Positions 17,462 to 25,864 of a stretch of DNA of 64,000 nucleotides are shown one piece after another. Origin of the DNA: JABAQJ01 sp046327745 (GTDB lineage Bacteria; Gemmatimonadota; Gemmatimonadetes; Gemmatimonadales; Gemmatimonadaceae). The stretch covers positions 1 through 64,000 of the forward strand of contig JAXLXV010000016.1 in NCBI GenBank assembly GCA_046327745.1, written 5' to 3'. How positions within the stretch are numbered: the stretch's first letter is position 1; every line of letters starts with the position of its first letter. Under the pieces are notes generated by a model that was given only the letters and a program-made list of their open reading frames with translations, was not told the origin of the DNA and ran no database searches. A program made the position numbers and the translations under genes.

Positions 17462-18054
17462 CGCGCGGCGGTCGCCGATACGCGCTTGGCCTCTATGCGC
17501 AGCACGGCCTCGTCCCAGGTCTTGCCGTCATCATGTGACCGATCGGTCACGAAACGAAAGGCGCTGGCACTGATCGCGTAGAATCGCGTGCGTGACAGCG
17601 TCGGTTTTCCTTCCTGATCCTGACCCTTGGTGGTCACACGCATTTCACCGTTCACCCATTGAGCCGATGACGCCGTGTATCGCGCCCGGTAGACGTCGAG
17701 ATTGGTTTGCGACCATTGCGTGGCCCCCGGATCATACACTCGCAGCGACTGATTCAGCGACTGGGGATTGCCGGAGCGGTCGAGGATCCGCAGTTCGTCT
17801 TCGATTCCCCAGCCATCAAAGGCCCGCCATGCCTTCCAACTCCCGATGAATTTAGGTGCACCGTGGATCTTGGCGGCCAGGGTAGACACCTTCGGGATCA
17901 CCGTCAGCTCCCACTGTCCCAGCAGGAAGTCGAATTGCGAGGCTTCGGGGGGCGGCGTGAGAGAAGCGCGCGGCAAGGGCGAGCCGTCGTGCTGCGCATG
18001 CGCGGCGGCGGGAGCGAGCAGGGCGACAGCCAGCCAGGCGAATCGAAGACGCAT
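17458..18054 (-). CDS. Exported DUF1579-like protein
   Basis: A 198-residue protein with a signal peptide (M-R-L-R-F-A-W-L-A-V-A-L-L-A-P, cleavage near A-H-A-Q). The segment F-D-F-L-L-G-Q-W-E-L near 41-50 is the usual opening of DUF1579-like, lipocalin-style barrels, which continue with alternating strands. No catalytic residues are evident. It is the first gene of an operon with the LytS/LytR pair, which is unusual company for this family. It could be a ligand-binding accessory to the sensor, but that is speculation. Confidence 0.65.
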   Translation of the reverse strand: MRLRFAWLAVALLAPAAAHAQHDGSPLPRASLTPPPEASQFDFLLGQWELTVIPKVSTLAAKIHGAPKFIGSWKAWRAFDGWGIEDELRILDRSGNPQSLNQSLRVYDPGATQWSQTNLDVYRARYTASSAQWVNGEMRVTTKGQDQEGKPTLSRTRFYAISASAFRFVTDRSHDDGKTWDEAVLRIEAKRVSATAAR

Positions 18055-18249
18055 TCGGGAACTCCTGAGAATATGGCGTAAGACCGGCCTGACGAACTTG
18101 CCGGTACGTCAGCATATCCTGACGCGCGCGCGAATCGGCCGACGAATCGCCGAATGGGCGCGTGAGACCGATCAACGGGGCCACCGGGTCTCGCCGGCCG
18201 TCTAAGCTGCAGCACCGGGCCGATCTGATGCCGCGCCCTGACCTTCACC

Positions 18250-18996
18250 ATGTGCCCTGGAATGTCTGCGACTCTTCCTGCTCAGGACTCCCCCGCCGTC
18301 GGCGCCTCTCAAGTCATCGACCTGCGTCACGCGACCAAGATGTACCCGGTGGCCGGAGGTACCTTCACCGCCCTCGCCGACGTGAGCCTGACGATTGCGT
18401 CGGGTGAGTTCGCCGCGATTGTCGGGCAGTCGGGGAGCGGGAAGTCGACCCTGCTCGGACTGCTGGCCGGCATCGATCGGCCCACGACCGGCGAGGTGTG
18501 GGTGGGTGGCACCGCGGTTCATGCGCTGTCAGAGCACGCCATGTCTGCCTGGCGCGGACGAACGGTGGGCATCGTCTTCCAGTTCTTTCAGCTGCTGCCC
18601 ACCCTCACGGCGGCGGAGAACGTGATGCTGCCGATGGATTTCTGCGACGTGCATCGGCCGCGCGAGCGACGGGAGCGCGCCATGGCGCTGCTGGAGCGCT
18701 TAGGCGTCGGGGACCAGGCGGCAAAGTTGCCGTCCCGCCTATCGGGAGGCCAACAGCAGCGCGTGGCCATCGCCCGTGCCCTGGCCAATGCGCCAAAGTT
18801 GCTCCTGGCGGACGAACCTACCGGGAACCTGGACTCGCGCACGGCCAACGCCATGTTGGAGGTGCTGGCCGGGTTGCGGGCAGACGGCCAGACGGTGGTG
18901 CTGGTGACCCACGAACGGAACGCCGTGTCCTTCGCTTCACGATCGATTGAGCTGGCGGATGGTCGGATCGTCCACGACACCGGGAGTCGCGCATGA
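18250..18996 (+). CDS. ABC transporter ATP-binding protein (LolD/MacB type)
   Basis: A 248-residue ATPase with Walker A G-Q-S-G-S-G-K-S at 59-66, signature L-S-G-G-Q near 164-168, and Walker B L-L-L-A-D-E-P near 184-190, followed by T-G-N-L-D-S. The T-G-N-L-D form is typical of the LolD/MacB/FtsE branch. ATG 18250 or ATG 18262 could be the start. It overlaps the permease gene by four bases (ATGA), so the two form one complex. It is divergent from the LytS/LytR operon. Confidence 0.93.
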   Translation: MCPGMSATLPAQDSPAVGASQVIDLRHATKMYPVAGGTFTALADVSLTIASGEFAAIVGQSGSGKSTLLGLLAGIDRPTTGEVWVGGTAVHALSEHAMSAWRGRTVGIVFQFFQLLPTLTAAENVMLPMDFCDVHRPRERRERAMALLERLGVGDQAAKLPSRLSGGQQQRVAIARALANAPKLLLADEPTGNLDSRTANAMLEVLAGLRADGQTVVLVTHERNAVSFASRSIELADGRIVHDTGSRA

Positions 18997-21356
18997 CGCC
19001 CCGCTGGCTCAAGGTCGGGCGCGACCTGTGGCTGCACGCGCCACGCACGGCGCTGGTGGTGCTGGCGATTGCTGTCGGATTGGCGGGCGCGGGCACGGTC
19101 TTGAATGCCTGGGCCCTGGTCGAGGTCGCGACCACCCGCGGCTACTTGGCTAGCCAACCAGCTTCGGCGACGTTGCGGATGGACAGCGTGGACGCCGAGC
19201 TGTTGTCGCGCGTGCGCGCCTTTCCGGGGGTCCAGCTGGCCCAAGCGCGACGGACCGTTGGCGCCAGAGTTCGTGCTGGCGGGGCGTGGCAATCGGCCGT
19301 GCTGTACGCCATGGAGGATTTTGAGTCTCTGCGCATCGGCGTGGTCACCCGCGAGGTGGGCGCCTGGCCGCCACCTGACGGTGCCATCGTCATCGAACGC
19401 TCGTCGCTCGACTACTCCGGCGCAGCGGTCGGAGAATCACTGCAGGTGGTAATCCCCGGAATGCCCCTGTCCGCGGCACCAGTAGCTGGAGTGGCCCGAG
19501 ACGTCGGATTGGCCCCAGGATGGATGGAACACGTGGTATATGCCTTCGTCACCGCGCGTACCTTAGCGCGTTGGGGGGCGCCCTCCACACCTAACGAACT
19601 GCAGATCGTGGTACGGCCCGCCGGTCTGGATCAGGAGGCGGTGCGGCGGATTGCCTACGCGGTGAAGGGCATCGCCGAGCAGGCCGGGCATCGCGTCAGC
19701 GACGTGAGCGTGCCGGTGCCGGGTGAGCATATCCACGCCGCGCAGATGGATTCTCTGTTGATGACGCAGGGCGCCTTCGGGGTGCTGGCGCTGATCTTGA
19801 GTGCGTTTCTGGTGGTGAACCTGATGGCCGCTATGCTGGCCGGTCAGGTGCGCGAGATCGGGATCATGAAAGCCATCGGCGCACGGAATACGCAGCTGAC
19901 GCTGATGTACCTCGGCACCGCTTTGGTGTTGGGGCTGGCGGCAACGATGATCGCTCTACCGGTGGCGGTGGTCGCCGGCCGGTCGTACGCGCATCTCAAG
20001 GCCGACCTGCTCAACTTTCCGCTCGCCGGGTACGCCATCCCATGGTGGGTGCTGGCACTTCAGGTCGCGGTTGGGCTGCTGTTGCCAGTGAGCGCGGCCG
20101 CGATTCCGGTGGCCCGTGGGTGCGGGATGACGGTTGGTGAGGCCTTGCGAGACGTGGGGATGCCGTCGTGGTCCGGAGATGAGGAGTCATGGTTGGTGCG
20201 GGCGATGCCTTGGATGTCGCGGCCGCTGGCGCTGTCGTTGCGAAACGCATTTCGGAAGCGACAGCGCTTGATCCTGACGTTGCTCGCGCTGTCCGGTGGT
20301 GGCGCCGTGTACTTGGGCGCACGCAACTTGCGAGCATCGGTCATCGCCTCGGTTGACGCACTGTTTGCCCCACAGCACTTCGACATGGTGCTGCGCTTGG
20401 CAGACGCGCCGGCCGTCGCCCGCGTGGAGGAGATTGTGCGCGGGGTGTCTGGTGTGGCGGCCGCCGATGCGTGGGTGGCCATGCAAGCGACGCGTCAATT
20501 GGCCGATGGCGCGTTAGGCAACCGGTTCGGGATCACCGCGATGCCGGCCCAGTCGTCGCTCTTTGCGCCCTCCATGTCGAGCGGCCGCTGGCTCAGCCCC
20601 GCGGATACGGACGCGATCGTCATCAACGGCAGCTTGCTGAAATTCGAGCCAGGCTTGACCGTCGGAGGTTCGGTCCCGCTCGTCGTGGGCGGTCAGACGC
20701 GCACGTGGCGCATCGTGGGGGTGCTGGAGTCGGGTCCCCAGCCGGTCGCCTACGCGCTGCGTGACCCCCTTACTCGTTTTCCGGCGTCCGGCACCGTGAA
20801 TGTCGTGGCTCGAGCGGGAGTCGCCGGTGACGCCGCGCAGGTGGACCTGATCATGCGCCTGCGTGCGGCCCTCGGAACGGCGGGCCTTCCCGTGGCGTCC
20901 AGCACCCTCCTAACCGAGAGCAAGTCGGTCATGCAGGACCATCTGTTGATGGTGACGGACTTTCTCGCGGCCATGGCGTGGCTGATGATCGTCGTGGGAG
21001 GCTTGGGCCTGGCATCGGCCATGGGAATGGCTGTCTTGGAGCGCACGCGCGAGATCGGTGTGCTCAAGGCGATTGGCGCCAAGCACCGATCGATCTTTGA
21101 GCTCATTCAGGTCGAAGGACTGGTGATTGCCGTTTTGAGCTGGGCCGTGGCGTTGCCGCTGTCGATTCCGATGAGCGTGATCCTGGCCAAGGCCTTCGGT
21201 CGCATCATGATCCCTGTGCCCGTGACCTACCTGCCGGAGGGTACGGGCGTCATCGCGTGGCTGGGGTTGGTGATCGTGGTGGCCCTGCTTGCCTGTGCCT
21301 GGCCGGCGATCCGGGCCCTGCGCATGACCACCGCGAGCGCGTTGGCTTACGAGTAG
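18993..21356 (+). CDS. ABC exporter permease with two FtsX-like domains
   Basis: A 787-residue membrane protein with an N-terminal helix, a periplasmic domain to about 250, three helices near 255-370, a second helix start near 425-445, another periplasmic domain, and three final helices. Both FtsX blocks carry the R-E-I-G-x-x-K-A-I-G-A loop (near 286-296 and 685-696), so it is a fused duplicated permease that works as one half of a type VII ABC system. Such systems move lipoproteins, lipids or antimicrobial peptides or transmit mechanical force; the substrate here is unknown. The start overlaps the ATPase stop. Confidence 0.9.
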   Translation: MTPRWLKVGRDLWLHAPRTALVVLAIAVGLAGAGTVLNAWALVEVATTRGYLASQPASATLRMDSVDAELLSRVRAFPGVQLAQARRTVGARVRAGGAWQSAVLYAMEDFESLRIGVVTREVGAWPPPDGAIVIERSSLDYSGAAVGESLQVVIPGMPLSAAPVAGVARDVGLAPGWMEHVVYAFVTARTLARWGAPSTPNELQIVVRPAGLDQEAVRRIAYAVKGIAEQAGHRVSDVSVPVPGEHIHAAQMDSLLMTQGAFGVLALILSAFLVVNLMAAMLAGQVREIGIMKAIGARNTQLTLMYLGTALVLGLAATMIALPVAVVAGRSYAHLKADLLNFPLAGYAIPWWVLALQVAVGLLLPVSAAAIPVARGCGMTVGEALRDVGMPSWSGDEESWLVRAMPWMSRPLALSLRNAFRKRQRLILTLLALSGGGAVYLGARNLRASVIASVDALFAPQHFDMVLRLADAPAVARVEEIVRGVSGVAAADAWVAMQATRQLADGALGNRFGITAMPAQSSLFAPSMSSGRWLSPADTDAIVINGSLLKFEPGLTVGGSVPLVVGGQTRTWRIVGVLESGPQPVAYALRDPLTRFPASGTVNVVARAGVAGDAAQVDLIMRLRAALGTAGLPVASSTLLTESKSVMQDHLLMVTDFLAAMAWLMIVVGGLGLASAMGMAVLERTREIGVLKAIGAKHRSIFELIQVEGLVIAVLSWAVALPLSIPMSVILAKAFGRIMIPVPVTYLPEGTGVIAWLGLVIVVALLACAWPAIRALRMTTASALAYE

Positions 21357-21493
21357 GTCCGAGAAAGACCGTACTACGTTGGCGGCGTTCCCTCACACGG
21401 ATCGGGGTGACCATCGCGCATATACCATGCGGGCGGGCTTGGGCCCAAAGGGGTGCCGCGCGCCCTGCACGTGTGGAATGAGAGGCCCTACTA

Positions 21494-22159
21494 ATGACCG
21501 TTACGACAACACCGGCACAACGCACGCCGGTTCTTCCTACAGCTGCAACCACGCCGTCGCTCCTCGATCGATTGCTCCCCCGTTGGGACGCCACGCGCAT
21601 CGAACGCCGAGTGATCGACGCACCTGTCGATGTCGTCTACAGCGAAACTCTGCATGTCGACTTCCTGGACGCCGCGCGGACCCATCGACTGGTGCACCTG
21701 CTCTTTGCCATGCGGTCCTTGGCGGAGCGCGTGGTTGCCACGGTGAGCCTTCGCCGTTCGCCGCCGACTCCACCGGTCAGCGCCCTGCGCCTGATCGACT
21801 TGCCACGCACTGGAGAGTGGGTGGCCCTCGCGGAATCGCCGCCTCACGAGATCGTCTTTGGCGCGATCGGCCGCTTCTGGGCGGGCGAGACGCGTTGGTC
21901 GCCGACCGACGGCCAACAGTTCGAGGCGTTTGACGTGCCGGGCTTTGCCAAGATCGGATGCAATTTTGTGGTGCGCCGGCTGGACGCCAACCGCGCGCAG
22001 CTGACGTACGAAGCGCGGACCTGCGCCACCAGTCCCGAGGCTCGACGCGCCTTTCGCCGATACTGGCTGGTCGTATCCCCATTCGTCGGCATCATCATGC
22101 GGGCGACGCTCTCCGTCATCGCGCAGAACGCGGCGGAACGGCTTCGGACGTCGACGTAG
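21494..22159 (+). CDS. SRPBCC/START-like hypothetical protein
   Basis: A 221-residue protein. The I-D-A-P-V-D-V-V-Y segment near 41-49 and the later strands (E-W-V-A-L, F-E-A-F-D-V-P-G-F, A-Q-L-T-Y-E-A-R-T) followed by a long C-terminal helix suggest an SRPBCC-type ligand-binding fold. No signal peptide is present. A moderately hydrophobic stretch lies near 192-206. No neighbour gives a functional clue. I cannot name a substrate. Confidence 0.5.
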   Translation: MTVTTTPAQRTPVLPTAATTPSLLDRLLPRWDATRIERRVIDAPVDVVYSETLHVDFLDAARTHRLVHLLFAMRSLAERVVATVSLRRSPPTPPVSALRLIDLPRTGEWVALAESPPHEIVFGAIGRFWAGETRWSPTDGQQFEAFDVPGFAKIGCNFVVRRLDANRAQLTYEARTCATSPEARRAFRRYWLVVSPFVGIIMRATLSVIAQNAAERLRTST

Positions 22160-22233
22160 GCCATCTCGACGGCGGCATGGACGCGTCCGCGGCGGTAACA
22201 CGGCGCCGCGACGGTTCCTAGTGCGCATTGATG

Positions 22234-22263
22234 TCACGCGCGCGGGGGGCACCGCGCGCGTGA
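22234..22263. terminator. Perfect GC hairpin downstream of the SRPBCC-like gene
   Basis: An 11-bp perfect stem (22234-22244 with 22253-22263) encloses an eight-base loop. There is no T run, so it may be a Rho-independent-like or transcript-stabilising hairpin. The surrounding 22160-22442 gap otherwise holds nothing I can assign. Confidence 0.5.
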
Positions 22264-22442
22264 ACGATCGTTCGGCCGACAGGGCGTCATAAAGACGCAA
22301 CGCGCCACAGGGAAAGTCGTCGGTGCCACGGTTGCTACATGGCGTGTTGCGCGCCAACGTTGTCGACGGTGGCAGCGTACCGAGACCGAAACGCACGGCC
22401 ATCCGCCCCTTGTCATTCAGAGCGCTTATCCCGAGATCGCGT

Positions 22443-25400
22443 ATGCTATCGTTGCGCCCGTTGATCACCGTGTCACTGCCAGTCGTCGCATCCTTGGCGT
22501 TTGGCTCACTCGATCCCCAACAAGCGGCCATGCGCTCGGCGCCACAGGCGGCGAGTTACGCGCCAACCAAGTCGCTGTTGGACTCGACGTTGTTAAGCGC
22601 GTACAAGTGGCGGAACATTGGTCCCGACCGCGGCGGAAGGTCGATCGCGGTCTCGGGGGTCCGTGGAAGAGCGAAGGAAGGGTACTTTGGCGCTACGGGC
22701 GGCGGACTGTGGAAGACCACAGATGGTGGTGAATCCTGGGCGCCAGTGACCGACGGGCAGATCAAGACCGCGTCGGTCGGTGCCGTGGCGGTGAGCGAGT
22801 CGAATCCCGACGAAGTGTTTATCGGGATGGGCGAGACATGCATCCGCGGCAACATCATGCCCGGTGACGGCGTGTACAAGTCCATGGATGGCGGCAAGAC
22901 GTGGACGCATGTGGGCTTTTCCGAATCGTTTGGCATTTCGAAGATTCGCATCCATCCCACGAATCCCGACATCATTTTCGTCGCGGCCTTTGGCAAATAC
23001 TCCGTGCCTAACGAAGAACGCGGCGTCTTCAAGAGCACCGATGGCGGTAAGACCTGGCGGAAAGTGCTCTACCGAGACGACAAGACCGCGGCAATCGATA
23101 TCGCCATCGATCGGAACAATCCGAACGTGATGTACGCGTCGCTCTGGGAGGCGTATCGGAAGGAATTCCAGATGTCGAGCGGTGGCCCGGGGAGTGGACT
23201 GTTCAAGAGCACGGATGGTGGCGAGACCTGGACGGAAATCACGCGCAATCCGGGCATGCCGTCGGGTATGGTGGGCCGTATTGGCGTCGCGGTCTCTGGG
23301 GCCAACTCCAGTCGTGTGTATGCCTTAGTGGAGAACGACAAGGGTGGACTATTCAAGTCCGATGATGCAGGTGCAACGTGGAGCCTGGTGAACGAGAACC
23401 GCGCCATCCGTCAGCGCGCGTTTTACTACACGCATGTGTACGCCGATCCCAAGAACGCCGACGTCGTCTACATGCAGAACACCTCCATGTTCCGCTCCAC
23501 GGACGGTGGCAAGACGACCGCGACAATCGACAACGGCACGCACGGCGACTTCCATGACTTGTGGATCGACCCGGACGATGCGTCGCACCTGGTGGTTGGG
23601 AACGATGGTGGCGGTGCCGTGTCCACGACGACCGGTGGTCACTGGACGGCCCAGGACTTCCCGACGGAGCAGTTCTATCACGTCATCACGACCAAGCACA
23701 TTCCGTATCACGTGTGCGGATCGCAGCAAGACAACAGCACGCTCTGCGTCCCCTTCAACTGGAATGTCGGTGCGTTCAACGCGCCGCCGAACGGGCCGCG
23801 GCGCGGCGGGGCGCCCGCTGGTGACCTCACGGCCGGGGGCATGACCGTGTCGTACGTTGCAGGTGGCGGGGAGCCAGGCTACATCGGCACCGACCCGCGA
23901 GACCCGGACCAGTTCTACTCCGGCACGAACAACGGCGGCTACCTGGACAAGTTCAACCGGCGGACCGGTGCATCACGCGAGGTGAACCCGTATCCATGGT
24001 TCTATTCCGGCGAACCGTCCAAGGAAATCAAGGAACGCTGGCAGTGGACCTATCCGATCATCTTCTCGCCGATCGATCCGCGCACGCTGTATGTGTCGTC
24101 GCAGCGGCTCTGGCGCACGAGCGATGGTGGCCAGACGTGGACCGCGCTGAGCGGCGACCTGACACGACACGATCCCAGCACGCAGGAAAAGTCGGGCGGG
24201 CCGATCACCGGCGACATGAACGGTCCCGAGGTATATGCGGTGATCTTCTCCATCGGCCCCAGCAAGCGCGACATCAATGTCATCTGGACGGGATCGGACG
24301 ACGGCCTGGTTCACGTGACGCGTGACGGGGGAAAGACCTGGAAGAATGTGACGCCGCGCGACATGCCGGATTTTGGTCGCGTGTCCCAGATTGACGCGTC
24401 GAATTTCAGCGCCGGAACGGCGTACATCAGCGTTAGGCGTCCGCTGCTGAACGACCTGACGCCGTACATCTTCAAGACCACCGACTACGGTGCCACCTGG
24501 ACCAAGATCGTCAACGGCATTCGCGCCGATGCGTACGTGCATGCCGTGCGTGAGGATCCGACGCGCCGCGGGCTGTTGTACGCGGCTACGCAGCATGGGG
24601 TCTACCTCTCCTACGACGACGGGGCATCGTGGGAGTCGTTGATGCTGAACATGCCCGACGTCCCGGTGTCCGACCTGATCGTCGAAGGGAATGAACTCGT
24701 CATCTCATCGCACGGACGCGGGTTCTGGGTGCTAGACAACGTCGCGCCGCTGCGTCAGGCGACGCCGCCAACGATGAGCGCCGCGGCCCATCTGTTCACA
24801 CCGCCGGTTGGTGTGCGCTCAGGCCCTGGCGTGGTGTTGTCGTGGCACCTGAAAGACGAGCCCAGTCGAGCGACGCTCGAAATCCTCGACTCCACCGGCA
24901 CAGTGTTGCGCACGTTTGAGCCGGACACGTCCAAGCCAGACACGACGCGCCAGGGGGGCGGTGGACGTCGTGGCGGCATGACCTATCTCCCGAAGGGCGC
25001 GGGCGTCAAGTCGCTGCTGTGGGACCTGCGGGCACAGGGCATCACGCCGTTCCCGGGAATGATCTTGTGGGGAGCTGGCACGTCCGGCCCCGCCGTGCCG
25101 CCGGGTCGCTACAAGGTGCGCCTGACGGCCGACAATCATGAAGCCACCACCACCGTGGTCGTCACCCGCAACCCGCTCTTGCCCGATGTGACGGACGCCG
25201 ACATGCGCGCGCAGTGGGCATTTTCCAAGCGTGTGCGTGACAAGGCAAACGAGGCGAACCAATCCGTCATTGGAATCCGCCGCGTGAAGTCGCAGCTGGA
25301 AGATCGACTCAAGCGAGCCGACGATGCGCAGCTCAAATCGACGGGTGCCACACTCAAGACCAACGCCTCGGCCGTCGAAGAGAACGTCTACCAAGTGCGG

Positions 25401-25676
25401 AATCAGAGCGGGCAGGACCCCCTCAATTTCCCGATCAAGGTGAACAATCGGCTGGCCACTTTGCTGTCGATGGCCGAACGCGGTGACGGGCGGCCGACGA
25501 ACAACATGCCTGCCATCTTCGAGATCTTGAACACGGAGCTGAAGGGGTACTCCGATCGATTGGCGGAGGTCTGGAAGGTTGACCTGGCGGCCGTGAACCG
25601 GGAACTCGCTCGGTTAAAGTTGCCGCCGCTGGACCCGCAGTGTGCCAAGGTCGAGGGATGCACCGTGGTGCCGTAG
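22443..25676 (+). CDS. Secreted BNR/VPS10 (sortilin-like) repeat protein
   Basis: From ATG 22443 the protein has 1077 residues and starts with a signal-like hydrophobic segment (L-I-T-V-S-L-P-V-V-A-S-L-A-F-G). Many Asp-box motifs of the S-T-D-G-G-K-T-W type recur through residues about 70-740 and build a beta-propeller, with a beta domain and a helical C-terminal tail following. The family is annotated as glycosyl hydrolase-like or sortilin-like, but no catalytic residues are established. Such proteins are numerous in Gemmatimonadota and Acidobacteria and are often exported. The first partial gene of this window appears to be a relative. The upstream in-frame extension to 22323 would bury the signal peptide. 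Confidence 0.88.
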   Translation: MLSLRPLITVSLPVVASLAFGSLDPQQAAMRSAPQAASYAPTKSLLDSTLLSAYKWRNIGPDRGGRSIAVSGVRGRAKEGYFGATGGGLWKTTDGGESWAPVTDGQIKTASVGAVAVSESNPDEVFIGMGETCIRGNIMPGDGVYKSMDGGKTWTHVGFSESFGISKIRIHPTNPDIIFVAAFGKYSVPNEERGVFKSTDGGKTWRKVLYRDDKTAAIDIAIDRNNPNVMYASLWEAYRKEFQMSSGGPGSGLFKSTDGGETWTEITRNPGMPSGMVGRIGVAVSGANSSRVYALVENDKGGLFKSDDAGATWSLVNENRAIRQRAFYYTHVYADPKNADVVYMQNTSMFRSTDGGKTTATIDNGTHGDFHDLWIDPDDASHLVVGNDGGGAVSTTTGGHWTAQDFPTEQFYHVITTKHIPYHVCGSQQDNSTLCVPFNWNVGAFNAPPNGPRRGGAPAGDLTAGGMTVSYVAGGGEPGYIGTDPRDPDQFYSGTNNGGYLDKFNRRTGASREVNPYPWFYSGEPSKEIKERWQWTYPIIFSPIDPRTLYVSSQRLWRTSDGGQTWTALSGDLTRHDPSTQEKSGGPITGDMNGPEVYAVIFSIGPSKRDINVIWTGSDDGLVHVTRDGGKTWKNVTPRDMPDFGRVSQIDASNFSAGTAYISVRRPLLNDLTPYIFKTTDYGATWTKIVNGIRADAYVHAVREDPTRRGLLYAATQHGVYLSYDDGASWESLMLNMPDVPVSDLIVEGNELVISSHGRGFWVLDNVAPLRQATPPTMSAAAHLFTPPVGVRSGPGVVLSWHLKDEPSRATLEILDSTGTVLRTFEPDTSKPDTTRQGGGGRRGGMTYLPKGAGVKSLLWDLRAQGITPFPGMILWGAGTSGPAVPPGRYKVRLTADNHEATTTVVVTRNPLLPDVTDADMRAQWAFSKRVRDKANEANQSVIGIRRVKSQLEDRLKRADDAQLKSTGATLKTNASAVEENVYQVRNQSGQDPLNFPIKVNNRLATLLSMAERGDGRPTNNMPAIFEILNTELKGYSDRLAEVWKVDLAAVNRELARLKLPPLDPQCAKVEGCTVVP

Positions 25677-25864
25677 GGCACAGGCGCAACACCGCGTCGC
25701 CGACGGAAGTTTCCGCGGGATACCTAACGCTCGAGTCCCGCGGCGCGGCACAGGGTCAGTACCGACGTAGGAAAGGAACCACGGCTCGCGGTTGACATCC
25801 GGGGTCTTGGGCGCATCTTGCCGGTGTTTGGAGCACCTCCACGCCGTGCAACGCACAGGAGCGC

